Positions 44,359-57,336 of a stretch of DNA of 64,000 nt are shown one piece after another. Below the pieces are notes generated by a model that saw only the letters and a list, made by a program, of their open reading frames with translations, searched no databases and had not been told where the DNA came from. The number at the start of each line of letters is the position of its first letter. Position 1 is the first letter of the stretch. The DNA comes from Roseiarcus sp963824475 (GTDB lineage: Bacteria; Pseudomonadota; Alphaproteobacteria; Rhizobiales; Beijerinckiaceae). The DNA lies in NCBI GenBank assembly GCA_963824475.1, contig CAWGPR010000005.1, forward strand, positions 1 through 64,000, read 5' to 3'. The position numbers and the translations under genes are program-made.

Positions 44359-45501
44359 ATGGCGCGCGCTACGCCAACGCGCATGAGCGAAGCGGAAAGG
44401 GCGACTCCGTTGCAGCGCGGCTGGACCACCGGCGCCTGCGCCGCCGGCGCGGCGCGCGCGGCCTTTGAAGCGCTTCTGACCGGCCAATTTCCCGATCCTG
44501 TACCCGTCGCGCTGCCAAAAGGCCTCAGGCCTGAATTTGCGCTGGCAACTCATGAGCTCAAGGCCGATTTCGCCCGTGCCGGCATCGTCAAGGACGCAGG
44601 CGACGATCCCGACGTCACGCATGGGGCGCTGATCGTAGCCACTGTGCGCGATGCGCACCCGGGCGGGGGCGTGACCTTCAAGGCGGGGGAAGGCGTCGGC
44701 ACGGTGACAAGGCCGGGCCTGCCGCTCCAGCCGGGCGAGCCGGCGATCAACCCCGCGCCGCGGGCGATGATCTGCGCCAATCTCGAAGAGGTCGCCACGA
44801 GGCTCGGCGCGCGGGTCGACGCGATTGTCGAAATCTCGGTTCCAGGTGGCAAGAAGATCGCCGAGCGCACCTTGAACGCGCGGCTCGGCATCGTCGGCGG
44901 CTTGTCGATCCTCGGCACGACCGGCGTCGTCATGCCCTATTCGTGCTCGGCCTGGATCCACTCGATCCACCGCGGCGTCGACGTCGCGCGCGCCAGCGGT
45001 TGCGCTCACATCGGCGCCGCGACCGGCGAGACCTCCGAGGCCGCAATCCGCGCGCTTTACGGCCTGCCTGATCATGCGCTGATCGACATGGGCGATTTTG
45101 TCGGCGGCCTCTTGAAATACCTGCGCGGGCATCCCGTCGCGCGCGTCACCATCGCCGGCGGCCCAGCGAAGATGACCAAGCTCGCCGAGGGCAAGCTCGA
45201 TTTGCATTCGAAGCGCGGCGCCGTCGACCTTGAGGCGCTGGCGGAGCGTGTTGCGCTGGCGGGCGGCGCGCCGTCCCTCGTCGGGGCGATCGCGACCGCC
45301 AACAGCGCGCTGCACGCGTTCGAACTCGCTCAAGCCACAGGCTCCGACCTCCCGGCGCTCGTCGCCGACGGGGCATGGGCGACGGCCGCGCGCGTCCTCG
45401 CCGGCCAGCCGGGCGAGCTCGAGATCGTCGTCGTCGGACGCGACGGACGCGTGCTTGCAAGCAGCGGATTCAGGAGAGTCGATTCCCCGACCTCGTCCTG
45501 A
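44359..45501 (+). CDS. cbiD: Cobalt-precorrin-5B C1-methyltransferase CbiD
   Basis: 380 residues with the CbiD motifs LQRGWTTGACAAGAARAA, GEGVGTVTRPGLPL, VPGGKKIAERTLNARLGIVG and LSILGTTGVVMPYS. In the anaerobic pathway CbiD methylates C1 during ring contraction. Here it is found with the oxygen-dependent CobG and no CobF, so it probably fills the C1-methylation step in place of CobF. The last few codons and the stop lie in a long palindromic repeat (45490 onward), so the C-terminus was reshaped by its insertion. Confidence 0.9.
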   Translation: MARATPTRMSEAERATPLQRGWTTGACAAGAARAAFEALLTGQFPDPVPVALPKGLRPEFALATHELKADFARAGIVKDAGDDPDVTHGALIVATVRDAHPGGGVTFKAGEGVGTVTRPGLPLQPGEPAINPAPRAMICANLEEVATRLGARVDAIVEISVPGGKKIAERTLNARLGIVGGLSILGTTGVVMPYSCSAWIHSIHRGVDVARASGCAHIGAATGETSEAAIRALYGLPDHALIDMGDFVGGLLKYLRGHPVARVTIAGGPAKMTKLAEGKLDLHSKRGAVDLEALAERVALAGGAPSLVGAIATANSALHAFELAQATGSDLPALVADGAWATAARVLAGQPGELEIVVVGRDGRVLASSGFRRVDSPTSS

Positions 45502-45606
45502 GGCGCGGCAAAGCGGCCTCGAAGGAGGCGCGAGTTCGCACGAACGCCGGCGCCCACTGAACGATCCTTCGAGACGCCTGCTCCGCAGGCTCCTCAGGAT
45601 GAGGTC
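45490..45606. repeat. Long palindromic repeat, copy 2 (overlaps cbiD end)
   Basis: CCTCGTCCTGAGG at the left, GCAAAGCGGCCTCGAAGGA, and the inverse half GATCCTTCGAGACGCCTG ... CCTCAGGATGAGG at the right. The cbiD stop codon TGA is the TGA of TCCTGAGG. It lies between convergent cbiD and cobM and could form a long hairpin in both transcripts. Confidence 0.85.
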
Positions 45607-45641
45607 GAGGATTACGCTGAGCGCAAATTGCCCCAGCCGCG

Positions 45642-46418
45642 TCATTCGCCCTCGCCCGGCGAGCGGCCTCTCCGAAACCGGCGCACATAGTCGGCGTTGT
45701 AGAGCTCGCTCTCGCGAAAGTCCTCAGCGCCCAACACCGGGCCGACCAGGATGAGCGCCGTGCGTTCGATCGGCGCCTCGCGCAACGCGCCCACGATCTC
45801 GCCGAGCGTCGCGCGCACGATGCGCTCGTCCGGCCAGGAGGCTCGCGCGACCACCGCCGTCGGACAATCGGGACCATAGAACGGCGTGAGCTCGGCGACG
45901 ACATCTTCCAGCGCATGGATCGACAGATGGATCACGAGCGTCGCGCCAGTTAAGGCGAAATTGGCGAGCGTTTCGCGCTCGGGCATCGGCGAAGCGCGGC
46001 CGGACGTGCGCGTCAGCACCAAGGATTGGGCGACGCCGGGCAACGTCAGTTCGCGCTTGAGTACGGCGGTGGCGGCGGCGAAAGCGGGCACGCCGGGCGT
46101 GACCGTGTACTCGACCCCTGCCCGCTCCAGGCGCCGCAGTTGCTCGCCCATGGCGCTCCAGATCGAGAGGTCGCCCGAATGGAGCCGGGCGACGTCCTCG
46201 CCTCTCACTGTCGCTTCGACGCAGAGCTTGACGATCGCGTCGAGATCGAGCGGCGCGGTGTCGACGATCCGTGCGCCTTCAGGGCAATGATCGAGCAACG
46301 CAGGCGGGATGAGCGAGCCGGCATAGAGGCAGACGGATGAGCGCGCGATAAGGTCGCGTCCGCGGACGGTGATGAGATCGGGAGCGCCCGGTCCGGCGCC
46401 GATGAAGTGCACCGTCAT
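45642..46418 (-). CDS. cobM: Precorrin-4 C11-methyltransferase CobM
   Basis: 258 residues of the tetrapyrrole methylase family. VHFIGAGPGAPDLITVRG at the N-terminus binds SAM; LCVEATVRGEDVARLHSGD and TVTPGVPAFAAATAVL are typical. TLPGVAQSLVLTRTSGRASP is the CobM/CbiF-specific stretch. ATG 46418 overlaps the end of cobE (ATGA), so it is translated with it. Confidence 0.9.
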   Translation of the reverse strand: MTVHFIGAGPGAPDLITVRGRDLIARSSVCLYAGSLIPPALLDHCPEGARIVDTAPLDLDAIVKLCVEATVRGEDVARLHSGDLSIWSAMGEQLRRLERAGVEYTVTPGVPAFAAATAVLKRELTLPGVAQSLVLTRTSGRASPMPERETLANFALTGATLVIHLSIHALEDVVAELTPFYGPDCPTAVVARASWPDERIVRATLGEIVGALREAPIERTALILVGPVLGAEDFRESELYNADYVRRFRRGRSPGEGE

Positions 46419-46853
46419 CGTTGTCCCGGGGGTAGAGCGACGGCGCAAGTTGCGCCGTCGCTTGGCCGCTCCGGAGACAAAGCGACGGCGCAGGTCGCGC
46501 CGCGCGCGGTGAGCCGCGGCCCAAGCAGCCGTGCGCCTTCGCCGGCGCCGGCGAGCGCCGCGGCTTCGGCAATGTTGGGCGCGCCGAACCGCGCTTGCGC
46601 GGTAGCCGAGGGCGTGAGGATGCGATCGGCCTGCGCATTGAGGGCTGCGAGCGGCAGTGGCGTAAGCCTCGCGCGCAGAAGACGCGCGGCTTCGATGAGC
46701 CCAGGCTCACCGGCTTTGGCCTCAAGCGTGAACATCCGCCGCTCTCCCTCGGGCTCTCCGGCTTCCGCGAGCGCCCGGCGCGCCAGCGCCGCGATCGCCT
46801 CGCCCGCAACGCCGGCGCGACAGCCGACGCCGATCGCGACGAGTTCGGCTCAT
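46415..46853 (-). CDS. cobE: Cobalamin biosynthesis protein CobE, frameshifted at its start
   Basis: CobE/CbiG C-terminal-type domain: VAIGVGCRAGVAGEAIAALA, MFTLEAKAGEPGLIEAAR and ARFGAPNIAEAAALA. In the present sequence this frame has no start codon before the internal ATG 46735, as a TGA (the cobL stop) precedes it. Removing one T from GAGTTCG (46841-46847) lets the ATG at 46853, which overlaps the cobL stop, read MSRLVAIGVGCRAG and gives 145 residues. The C-terminus carries a repeated GATCAVAL, produced by a palindromic repeat. CobE is needed in the aerobic pathway near the CobJ/CobM steps; its exact role is unclear. Confidence 0.8.
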
Positions 46854-48061
46854 GGCTTGACGAGGCGCCACTGCACGATCGGCATCGCCGCGCGCCAGCC
46901 GGAATAGCGCCCGACCGGATCCGCATGCGCGACCGAAATCTGTGCAAGTTCGCCGCCCCATCGCGCGCGCCAGTCGACGCAGGCGGCCTGCGTCTCGAGC
47001 GTCACCGCGTTGACAATGAGCCGTCCGCCCGGCGGCAGCGCATCGAAAGCGCGTTCGATCATCCCCGGCGCACTCGCCCCGCCGCCGATGAAGATTGCGT
47101 CCGGCTTGGGCAGGTCGATGAAGACTTGAGGCGCCTCGCCAGTGACGACCGAGAGGCCTGGCACGCCGAAGCTCAGCGCGTTGCGGGCAATTCGCTCGGC
47201 GCGATCGTGGCGAACCTCGATCGCGACTGAGGTATTGCTGGCGTCGGCGAGCATCCATTCGATGGCGATGGACCCGGAGCCTGAACCGACGTCCCACAAC
47301 AATTCTCCCCGTCGCGGCGCGAGCTGAGACAGGGTTATCGCCCGGATCTCGCGCTTGGTGATCTGCCCGTCGTGCTCGAACCAATCGTCGGGCGGGCCGG
47401 CAGCACGGGGCAGAATCCGCGCGCCACGCTCTGCGACGACCTCAAGCGCGATCGTGTTCAAGGCGGCGACGTTCTCGAGCGCGAAGCCTTGCGCCTCGGT
47501 CGTGCGAATCCGTTCATGCGGACCGCCCATCGCCTCGCAGATTGTGAGCTTCGATCGTCCCATGCCGCGCGCCGTGAGCAGCGCCGCCAGCTTGGCCGGG
47601 GTCGCGTCGTCCCAGGACAGCACAAGAATGCGCGCGCCCGGCTGCAAATGCGGAATGATCGCCTCGAGCGGCCGGCCGTGCAGAGTGAGCAGCGCGCAAT
47701 CCTGCTCGCTCCAGCCGAGCCGCGCCGCGGCGAGCGCAAAGGCGGACGGCGCCGAGACGCAGATCATTTCCTCCGCGGAGAAGCGGCGCATCAACATGGC
47801 GCCGACGCCGAAGAAGAATGGATCGCCGGTGGCGAGCACGCAGACGGAATTGCCGCGATGCGCCTCGATGGCGTCGAGCGCGTTTTCAATCGGCGACGGC
47901 CAGACCATTGTCTCGGCTTTCAAGGGTCCGGCGAGCGCAAGGTGGCGCTTGCCGCCGACCACGAACGCCGCTTGCGCGACGAGCTTCCGCGCGGCAGGAG
48001 TGAGGCCGTCGATCCCGTCCTCGCCGACGCCGACGACGGCGAGCCAGCGTTCCCTGCTCAT
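46850..48061 (-). CDS. cobL: Precorrin-6Y C5,15-methyltransferase (decarboxylating) CobL
   Basis: 403 residues, a fusion of CbiE and CbiT. The N-terminal methylase has LAVVGVGEDGIDGLTPAAR and VLATGDPFFFGVGAMLMRRF. The C-terminal part, from about residue 230, has DVGSGSGSIAIEWM (SAM site) and DAIFIGGGASAPG. It methylates C5 and C15 and removes the C12 acetate carboxyl. ATG 48061 is chosen; an in-frame GTG at 48073 is possible. It overlaps cobE by four bases. Confidence 0.9.
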   Translation of the reverse strand: MSRERWLAVVGVGEDGIDGLTPAARKLVAQAAFVVGGKRHLALAGPLKAETMVWPSPIENALDAIEAHRGNSVCVLATGDPFFFGVGAMLMRRFSAEEMICVSAPSAFALAAARLGWSEQDCALLTLHGRPLEAIIPHLQPGARILVLSWDDATPAKLAALLTARGMGRSKLTICEAMGGPHERIRTTEAQGFALENVAALNTIALEVVAERGARILPRAAGPPDDWFEHDGQITKREIRAITLSQLAPRRGELLWDVGSGSGSIAIEWMLADASNTSVAIEVRHDRAERIARNALSFGVPGLSVVTGEAPQVFIDLPKPDAIFIGGGASAPGMIERAFDALPPGGRLIVNAVTLETQAACVDWRARWGGELAQISVAHADPVGRYSGWRAAMPIVQWRLVKP

Positions 48062-48072
48062 GGAGCCGCCCA

Positions 48073-48828
48073 CTGAACCGCCTTCGTCTGCTCATTCTCG
48101 GCGGCGCTTCGGAAGCGAGCGCGCTCGCGCGACGCATTGCCGATGAGCCCGATGTCATGGCCATCCTGTCGTTGGCCGGGGCGACGGCCAACCCCACGCC
48201 AACGCCCATTCCTCAGCGCATCGGCGGCTTCGGCGGCGCCGAAGGTTTGGCTGCGTTTCTCGCGCGCGAGTCCATCGACGCCGTTGTCGACGCGACCCAT
48301 CCCTTCGCTTCGCGCATCTCGGCCAACGCCGTCGCGGCCTGCCGCGCGACCAATACGCCGCTCGTCGTCTTCAGCCGCCCGCCCTGGTCGCGCGAGCCTG
48401 GGGACCGCTGGATCGAGACCGCGACCATGGACGAGGCCGTCGCCGCTCTTGGCGCGAAGCCGAGGACAGTGTTCCTCACCCAGGGACGCCTCAACCTCGC
48501 CGCCTTCGCGCGAGCGCCGCAGCATCGCTATATCGTGCGGGCGATCGACCGGCCGGCGGATATTGACGCCCTGCCCCGCTGGAAGCTGATCCTTGCGCGC
48601 GGGCCCTTCTCGCTCACCGACGAATTCGCGCTGATGAAGCGCGAGCGGATCAAAGCGCTGGTGACCAAGAATAGCGGCGGGAGCGCGACCTACGCCAAGA
48701 TCGAAGCGGCGCGCGCGCTTAAGATCGAGGTCGTCATCGTACGCCGGCCGGCCGCGCCCGAAGCCGAAACGCTTTTCGATCTCGACGCGGTCATGGCCTG
48801 GATCACCGCTCATCGCCGGACCCCATAG
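48073..48828 (+). CDS. cobK: Precorrin-6A reductase CobK
   Basis: The Rossmann start RLLILGGASEASALARRIAD lies upstream of the first ATG (48157), so the real gene must begin earlier. The only plausible codon is CTG 48073, giving 251 residues; no ATG, GTG or TTG is available in frame before the fold begins. Further motifs are AVVDATHPFASRISANAV, RAIDRPADIDALP and VTKNSGGSATYAKIEAARAL. It reduces precorrin-6A with NADPH. It is head-to-head with cobL (starts 12 bases apart) and overlaps the convergent cobJ by 19 bases. Confidence 0.8.
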   Translation: MNRLRLLILGGASEASALARRIADEPDVMAILSLAGATANPTPTPIPQRIGGFGGAEGLAAFLARESIDAVVDATHPFASRISANAVAACRATNTPLVVFSRPPWSREPGDRWIETATMDEAVAALGAKPRTVFLTQGRLNLAAFARAPQHRYIVRAIDRPADIDALPRWKLILARGPFSLTDEFALMKRERIKALVTKNSGGSATYAKIEAARALKIEVVIVRRPAAPEAETLFDLDAVMAWITAHRRTP

Positions 48829-49568
48829 GCGCGCGGCGTCACCATCCAAGGCCGTGCGCCTTCCCGCGTGATGAAGCGGGTCTCGCTCGAACCGATCAGG
48901 ACCAGCGTCGCCATGTCGGCGAGCCTTGCGTCGGCTTCGCCGAGCGTGGTCAGGGTCAGCGTCTCGTCGGCGCGCCCGACCGCGCGGGCGAAGCCGACCG
49001 GCGTCGTCGAGGCTTTCATACCTCGCAGCAAGTCGAACGCTTGCGCGATGTGGGTCGGCCTCGCCTGCGAAGCCGGGTTGTAAAGCGCGATGACAAAATC
49101 GCCGTCACACGCCGCGCGGAGGCGGCGCTCGACGATCGCCCAGGGCTTGAGATTGTCGGAGAGGGAGATAGCGCAGAAATCGTGGCCAAGCGGGGCGCCG
49201 AGCCGCGCCGCGGCCGCCTGCATCGCCGTCACGCCCGGCGCCACCGCGATCTCAAGCTTGAGCCATCGAGTGTCTTCTTCGACGGCCTCGAACAAAGCCG
49301 CCGCCATCGCGAACACGCCCGGATCGCCGCCAGAGACGACAGCGACCGCGCGGCCCTCCGCCGCAAGCCGCAAAGCGAGCCGGGCCCGGTCCATTTCAAG
49401 CCGATTATCGCTCATGTGGGCGCATTGGCCCGTTCGCAATGCTAGGCGCCGCACATACGGGCCGTAGCCGACGACGTCGCTCGCCGCCTCGATCGCCGCG
49501 GTCGCTTCCGGCGTTATCCACTCGGCGGCGCCTGGGCCAAGCCCGACCACCGTGACGCGCCCGCTCAC
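48810..49568 (-). CDS. cobJ: Precorrin-3B C17-methyltransferase CobJ
   Basis: 252 residues. VTVVGLGPGAAEWITPEA at the N-terminus, VVGYGPYVRRL, VSGGDPGVFAMAAALFE and FVIALYNPASQARPTH are CobJ/CbiH motifs. It methylates C17 and contracts the ring. GTG 49568 overlaps the cobI stop (GTGA); the open frame continues to 49637, but the extra residues are not conserved in kind. Confidence 0.9.
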   Translation of the reverse strand: MSGRVTVVGLGPGAAEWITPEATAAIEAASDVVGYGPYVRRLALRTGQCAHMSDNRLEMDRARLALRLAAEGRAVAVVSGGDPGVFAMAAALFEAVEEDTRWLKLEIAVAPGVTAMQAAAARLGAPLGHDFCAISLSDNLKPWAIVERRLRAACDGDFVIALYNPASQARPTHIAQAFDLLRGMKASTTPVGFARAVGRADETLTLTTLGEADARLADMATLVLIGSSETRFITREGARPWMVTPRAYGVRR

Positions 49569-50296
49569 GGCCTCCGCCCCCTGCCAGGCGCTAGAATCAG
49601 CGAGAAATATGGGGCGGCGTCTCCCTGCTTCTGGCACAGGGGCGTCACGACCTCCCCCGCCATTGTCGCGCGCTCGACATAGATGGCGCGCTCCGCCATG
49701 CCCGTCGCGACGAGCGCTTCCTTCGCGCGCGCGAAGTTGCGGCCGATCTTCATGATCACCGCGGCGTCGGCGAGCGCGAGGCGGCGCTTGAGCTCATCCA
49801 GCGGCAATGTTGCGGGCAGTACGACAAGCGCGTCGTCCCCCCAAGTCATCGGCGCGCCAGCGACTCCCCAGGCGCCGCAAATGCTGGAGACGCCTGGCAC
49901 GATGGTGACGGCGAAGCGGTCGCGCAAGCGGATGAACAGATGCATGAACGAGCCATAGAGCAGCGGATCGCCCTCGCTCAAGAGCGCGACGTCGCGGCCA
50001 GCTTCGAGATGCGCCGCAATGGCGATTGTGCATTCCTTGTAGAAGCGCGACAGCGCCTCGCGATAGGGCGGATCGTCGAAATGCGATTCGTCGGTCATCG
50101 GGTAATAGAGCGGCAGCTCCACATGCAAGGGCCTGAGCCAGCAGTCGACGATCGTTCGAGCGTTGCCGCGCCGTCCAGCTTTGGCGAAGAAGGCGACGAC
50201 AGGCGCCGCGGCAATGACCCGGGTCGCCTTGACGGTGAGCAGTTCGGGATCGCCCGGCCCAATCCCGACGCCGTAAAGACGGCCAATGGCAGTCAT
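49565..50296 (-). CDS. cobI: Precorrin-2 C20-methyltransferase CobI
   Basis: 243 residues. LYGVGIGPGDPELLTVKA, VAFFAKAGRRGNAR, LLSEGDPLLYGSFMHLFIRL and VPGVSSICGAWGVAGAPM are diagnostic of CobI/CbiL. It makes precorrin-3A. ATG 50296 overlaps the cobH stop (ATGA). Part of the tightly overlapping cobN-G-H-I-J series. Confidence 0.9.
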   Translation of the reverse strand: MTAIGRLYGVGIGPGDPELLTVKATRVIAAAPVVAFFAKAGRRGNARTIVDCWLRPLHVELPLYYPMTDESHFDDPPYREALSRFYKECTIAIAAHLEAGRDVALLSEGDPLLYGSFMHLFIRLRDRFAVTIVPGVSSICGAWGVAGAPMTWGDDALVVLPATLPLDELKRRLALADAAVIMKIGRNFARAKEALVATGMAERAIYVERATMAGEVVTPLCQKQGDAAPYFSLILAPGRGRRP

Positions 50297-50922
50297 TCCG
50301 TGTCGCTCGCCAGCGCGTTGACAGCCGCCGCCGCCATCGCGCTGCCGCCCTTGCGGCCGCGCACAACGATGGCGTTGAGGGCGCTCTCGATCAGCGCCTC
50401 TTTCGATTCCGCCGCGCCAACGAAGCCGACCGGCATGCCAATAATCGTAGCGGGCCTCGGCGCGCCGGCCGAGATCACTTCGAGCAGACGAAACAACGCG
50501 GTCGGTGCATTGCCAATGGCGACCACGGCGCCGGCGAGCCGCGGCAGCCAAAGCTCAATTGCGGCCGCCGTGCGCGTTGTGCCGAGTTTGACGGCGAGCG
50601 CGGGCGTGGAAGGGTCGGTAAGCGTGCAAACCACGTCATTGTCGGCTGGCAGGCGGGTCCGCGTAACCCCTTCGGCGACCATGCGCGCGTCGCAAAAGAT
50701 CGGGGCTCCGGCGCGAAGCGCGTCCCGCGCTGCTTCGGCGGCGCCAGGCGAAAAGACAAGGTCGCGCGCCGCCTCCACCATGCCGCAGGCGTGTATGACC
50801 CGCACCGCGACCCGTTCTTCGAGCGGCGAGAGGCGCGCAAGGTCGGCCTCACTACGAATGATGGCGAAGGACCGGCGATAGATCGCCGCCGGATCCTTCT
50901 CGTACTCGTAATTCGGCTTCAC
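50293..50922 (-). CDS. cobH: Precorrin-8X methylmutase CobH
   Basis: 209 residues. YEKDPAAIYRRSFAIIRSEA, RVIHACGMVEAARDLVFSPG (catalytic His) and PVGFVGAAESKEALIES are the CobH/CbiC motifs. It moves the C11 methyl to C12, giving hydrogenobyrinate. GTG 50922 overlaps the cobG stop. Confidence 0.9.
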   Translation of the reverse strand: MKPNYEYEKDPAAIYRRSFAIIRSEADLARLSPLEERVAVRVIHACGMVEAARDLVFSPGAAEAARDALRAGAPIFCDARMVAEGVTRTRLPADNDVVCTLTDPSTPALAVKLGTTRTAAAIELWLPRLAGAVVAIGNAPTALFRLLEVISAGAPRPATIIGMPVGFVGAAESKEALIESALNAIVVRGRKGGSAMAAAAVNALASDTE

Positions 50923-52225
50923 GACCGCCTCTCGAAGCCGAACATCCTCGCGCCGTCGCCGGCGAGGAGCTGCGCGACCTCGGCGCTCGACAGGCCGCGT
51001 CGCGCGGGCGTTTCCCCAGCCCGACCGGCAAGAATGAGATCGTAGCCCATCGCGGTCGCCGTGAGCGTCGCCGCGGTCGCGGTGGGCCTCGCGCATCCCT
51101 TGGCGCAGCCGCTGACGTGGAGAATGACGCCATCGCCCTTGGGCAGCAGCGCCGCCCAGCGCGCCGCGTCATCGCGCACTGGACGAGCCCCATGCGCGCA
51201 TGCGGGCGCGCCGGGGCAAGCGGCGACGCGCAGGCGCAGATCGTCCGCGTCGGCTATGAATCCGAGCTTGCCGATCGAACCGACCATCAACGCCGCGCCG
51301 CGTGGGTCAAGGCCAACGATCATGAAGGCCCGCCAGGGGGTGAGCCTGAGGTCATTCGCGCCGAGCGTACGCGCGCGCTCGATCAGCGCCTTGAATCGAA
51401 CCGCCTCGATTTCGCCGAAGGGCGCCGCCGCGCCGACGATGACCGCCGCGCCAAAGACGTGCGCACCGAGGATGTCGCGCATCGACGCGCGTCGATGCGA
51501 ACGCGCGCTCGGCTTCGTCTCGCAGCCGGCCTCCGCGAATACTGCTTTCGCCCCTCTGCGTTCAACAAGCGCGCGCATCCTTCGCGGCGCCGCTTCGCCG
51601 GCGCCGGCGAGATCGAGGAACGCCCTGCCGAGCCCCGCGGCGACATCACCTGTTTCGTCAGGCGCGCATTCCGCGGATAGCTCGTCTTCGCCGGCGAGAA
51701 ACACCGCGAACCCCCCATCGTGCGACGCCTCGAAGCGGATGTCCGCGTCGACTTCGCCGAGCAGCAGGCGCCCCTGCGCGTCGAGAACGAAGCTGAATTT
51801 CGGCGGCAGCTGCCGCAAGCGTTCGTCATCCCTGAGCCGCGTCTCCAGCGCCGCGACGCTCGGTCCGAGATCGAACGAAGCTTCAGGATCGAGGTCGTCG
51901 ATCGGGCTTCCGACAATGTTGCGCAGACGCTCGACCTCTGGGTCGGCGTCGATAAGCCCGGCTTCGTTAAGGCGCGCATGCAGGTCCGGCAGCGTTCGCT
52001 CGCTTAAACCCCGCAGGTGAAGATTGGAGCGGGCCGAGAGGCCGATTGCCCCGTTGCCGCACCGAATTGCAGCGTCCGCCAGCGCAACAGCCTGATCGAG
52101 CGACAGTCGCCCTCTCGGCGCCCGCACCCGTGCGAGCAGTCCGTCGCCCGTCTCCATCGGCTTGAGAGCGCCCGGACACCAGCCCTTGCGATAGGGTGGC
52201 GCAGGACGGCGCAGTGCAGTCGCGC

Positions 52226-52229
<4 letters not shown>
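50919..52229 (-). CDS. cobG: Precorrin-3B synthase CobG
   Basis: 436 residues of the sulfite/nitrite reductase family: RKGWCPGALKPMETGDGLL, IGLSARSNLHLRGL, DLRLTPWRAFMIVGL, and the 4Fe-4S cysteines in ACPGAPACAHG and VSGCAKGCARP. CobG hydroxylates C20 using O2, which marks the aerobic branch of the pathway. The start overlaps the cobN stop. Confidence 0.9.
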
Positions 52230-55577
<3,348 letters not shown>

Positions 55578-55588
55578 CGGAAAGCTCG

Positions 55589-56617
<1,029 letters not shown>

Positions 56618-56632
56618 CCGGTGAACCACTCT

Positions 56633-57013
56633 CTAAAGCGTAGTTTCGGGAAGGGCCAGCGGCGGCGTGCGCGAGACGACGCCCTTACGGAAGGCGAGCG
56701 GCCGCTCGCGCCAGGGAACGATCCCGACGGGCGACGCGGCATAAAGGCCCGCCGCGGTGACGATGTCTTCGAGGTGCGATTCGCGCTTAAGGTCGCCGAC
56801 GACGTAGATCCATTTGCCCGGCGCGGCGAATGCGACCGTGCATGGCCGCTTGCACACGGACAGACATTCGACGGCCTTGAGCGCGATATGCGGCTCGGCG
56901 ACGAGGCGCGCCTCAAGCGCAGCGAATAGCCCAGCCCCCATCGGCCCCTCGTCCGACTTGCAGGTCACGCAGACGAGCAGGGTCGCGGCGGAGCGGCCGC
57001 TGTCGGCGTTCAT
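56633..57013 (-). CDS. DUF1636 family metal-binding protein
   Basis: 126 residues with a thioredoxin-like 2Fe-2S ferredoxin pattern: LLVCVTCKSDEGP at the N-terminus and VECLSVCKRPCTVAF in the middle, giving five cysteines. DUF1636 genes are usually placed with cobW and cobN under B12 control, so a role in cobalt supply or chelation is likely. The start ATG overlaps the stop of a 37-codon open frame that begins right after the riboswitch. Confidence 0.8.
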   Translation of the reverse strand: MNADSGRSAATLLVCVTCKSDEGPMGAGLFAALEARLVAEPHIALKAVECLSVCKRPCTVAFAAPGKWIYVVGDLKRESHLEDIVTAAGLYAASPVGIVPWRERPLAFRKGVVSRTPPLALPETTL

Positions 57014-57123
57014 AGGCGCGTCAATCCGAGCCGGCGAACAACGGGCGCGGCGCCAAATCGAAAGTCTGCTGGGAGGTCATAAGCGCTCCTTGACCGCCCC
57101 TCCGGCGGCCTTGCGGAATTCAT
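57010..57123 (-). other. Possible leader ORF between riboswitch and DUF1636 gene
   Basis: A 37-codon frame (MNSARPPEGRSRSAYDLPAD...) starts at 57123, seven bases after the B12 box, and its TGA overlaps the DUF1636 ATG (ATGA), which would couple translation to the riboswitch. A nested alternative at 57080-57021 (MTSQQTFDLAPRPLFAGSD) has AAGGAG six bases upstream. Neither resembles a known protein; at most one is likely to be used. Confidence 0.35.
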
Positions 57124-57300
57124 CGGCGCACGGCAGGTCTCCTGGCTTGCGGCGTATCGCCGACGCCGCCTTCCCGGACCTGCAAAAAGTCCAGTGGCAA
57201 GAGAAGCGTCGGCACGCCGCTCACAGTCGCGGGGGCGGCCACGGATCGGCGGAAGGGCCTACCGTGTTCCCTTTTCACCCTCGAGCGGAATTGAGGGACC
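57124..57300 (-). promoter_or_regulatory. Cobalamin (AdoCbl) riboswitch
   Basis: On the minus strand the conserved elements appear in order: GGTGAAAAGGGAA, the CGCGACTGTGAG region, GCCACTGG, GGGAAGGCGGCG and the B12 box AGCCAGGAGACCTGCCG (57131-57147). It sits directly ahead of the DUF1636-cobW-cobN-cobGHIJ operon and should switch it off when B12 is plentiful. Confidence 0.9.
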
Positions 57301-57336
57301 GTGCTTGGGTTTATGTCCCAGCTTCGAGAAGGGTTG

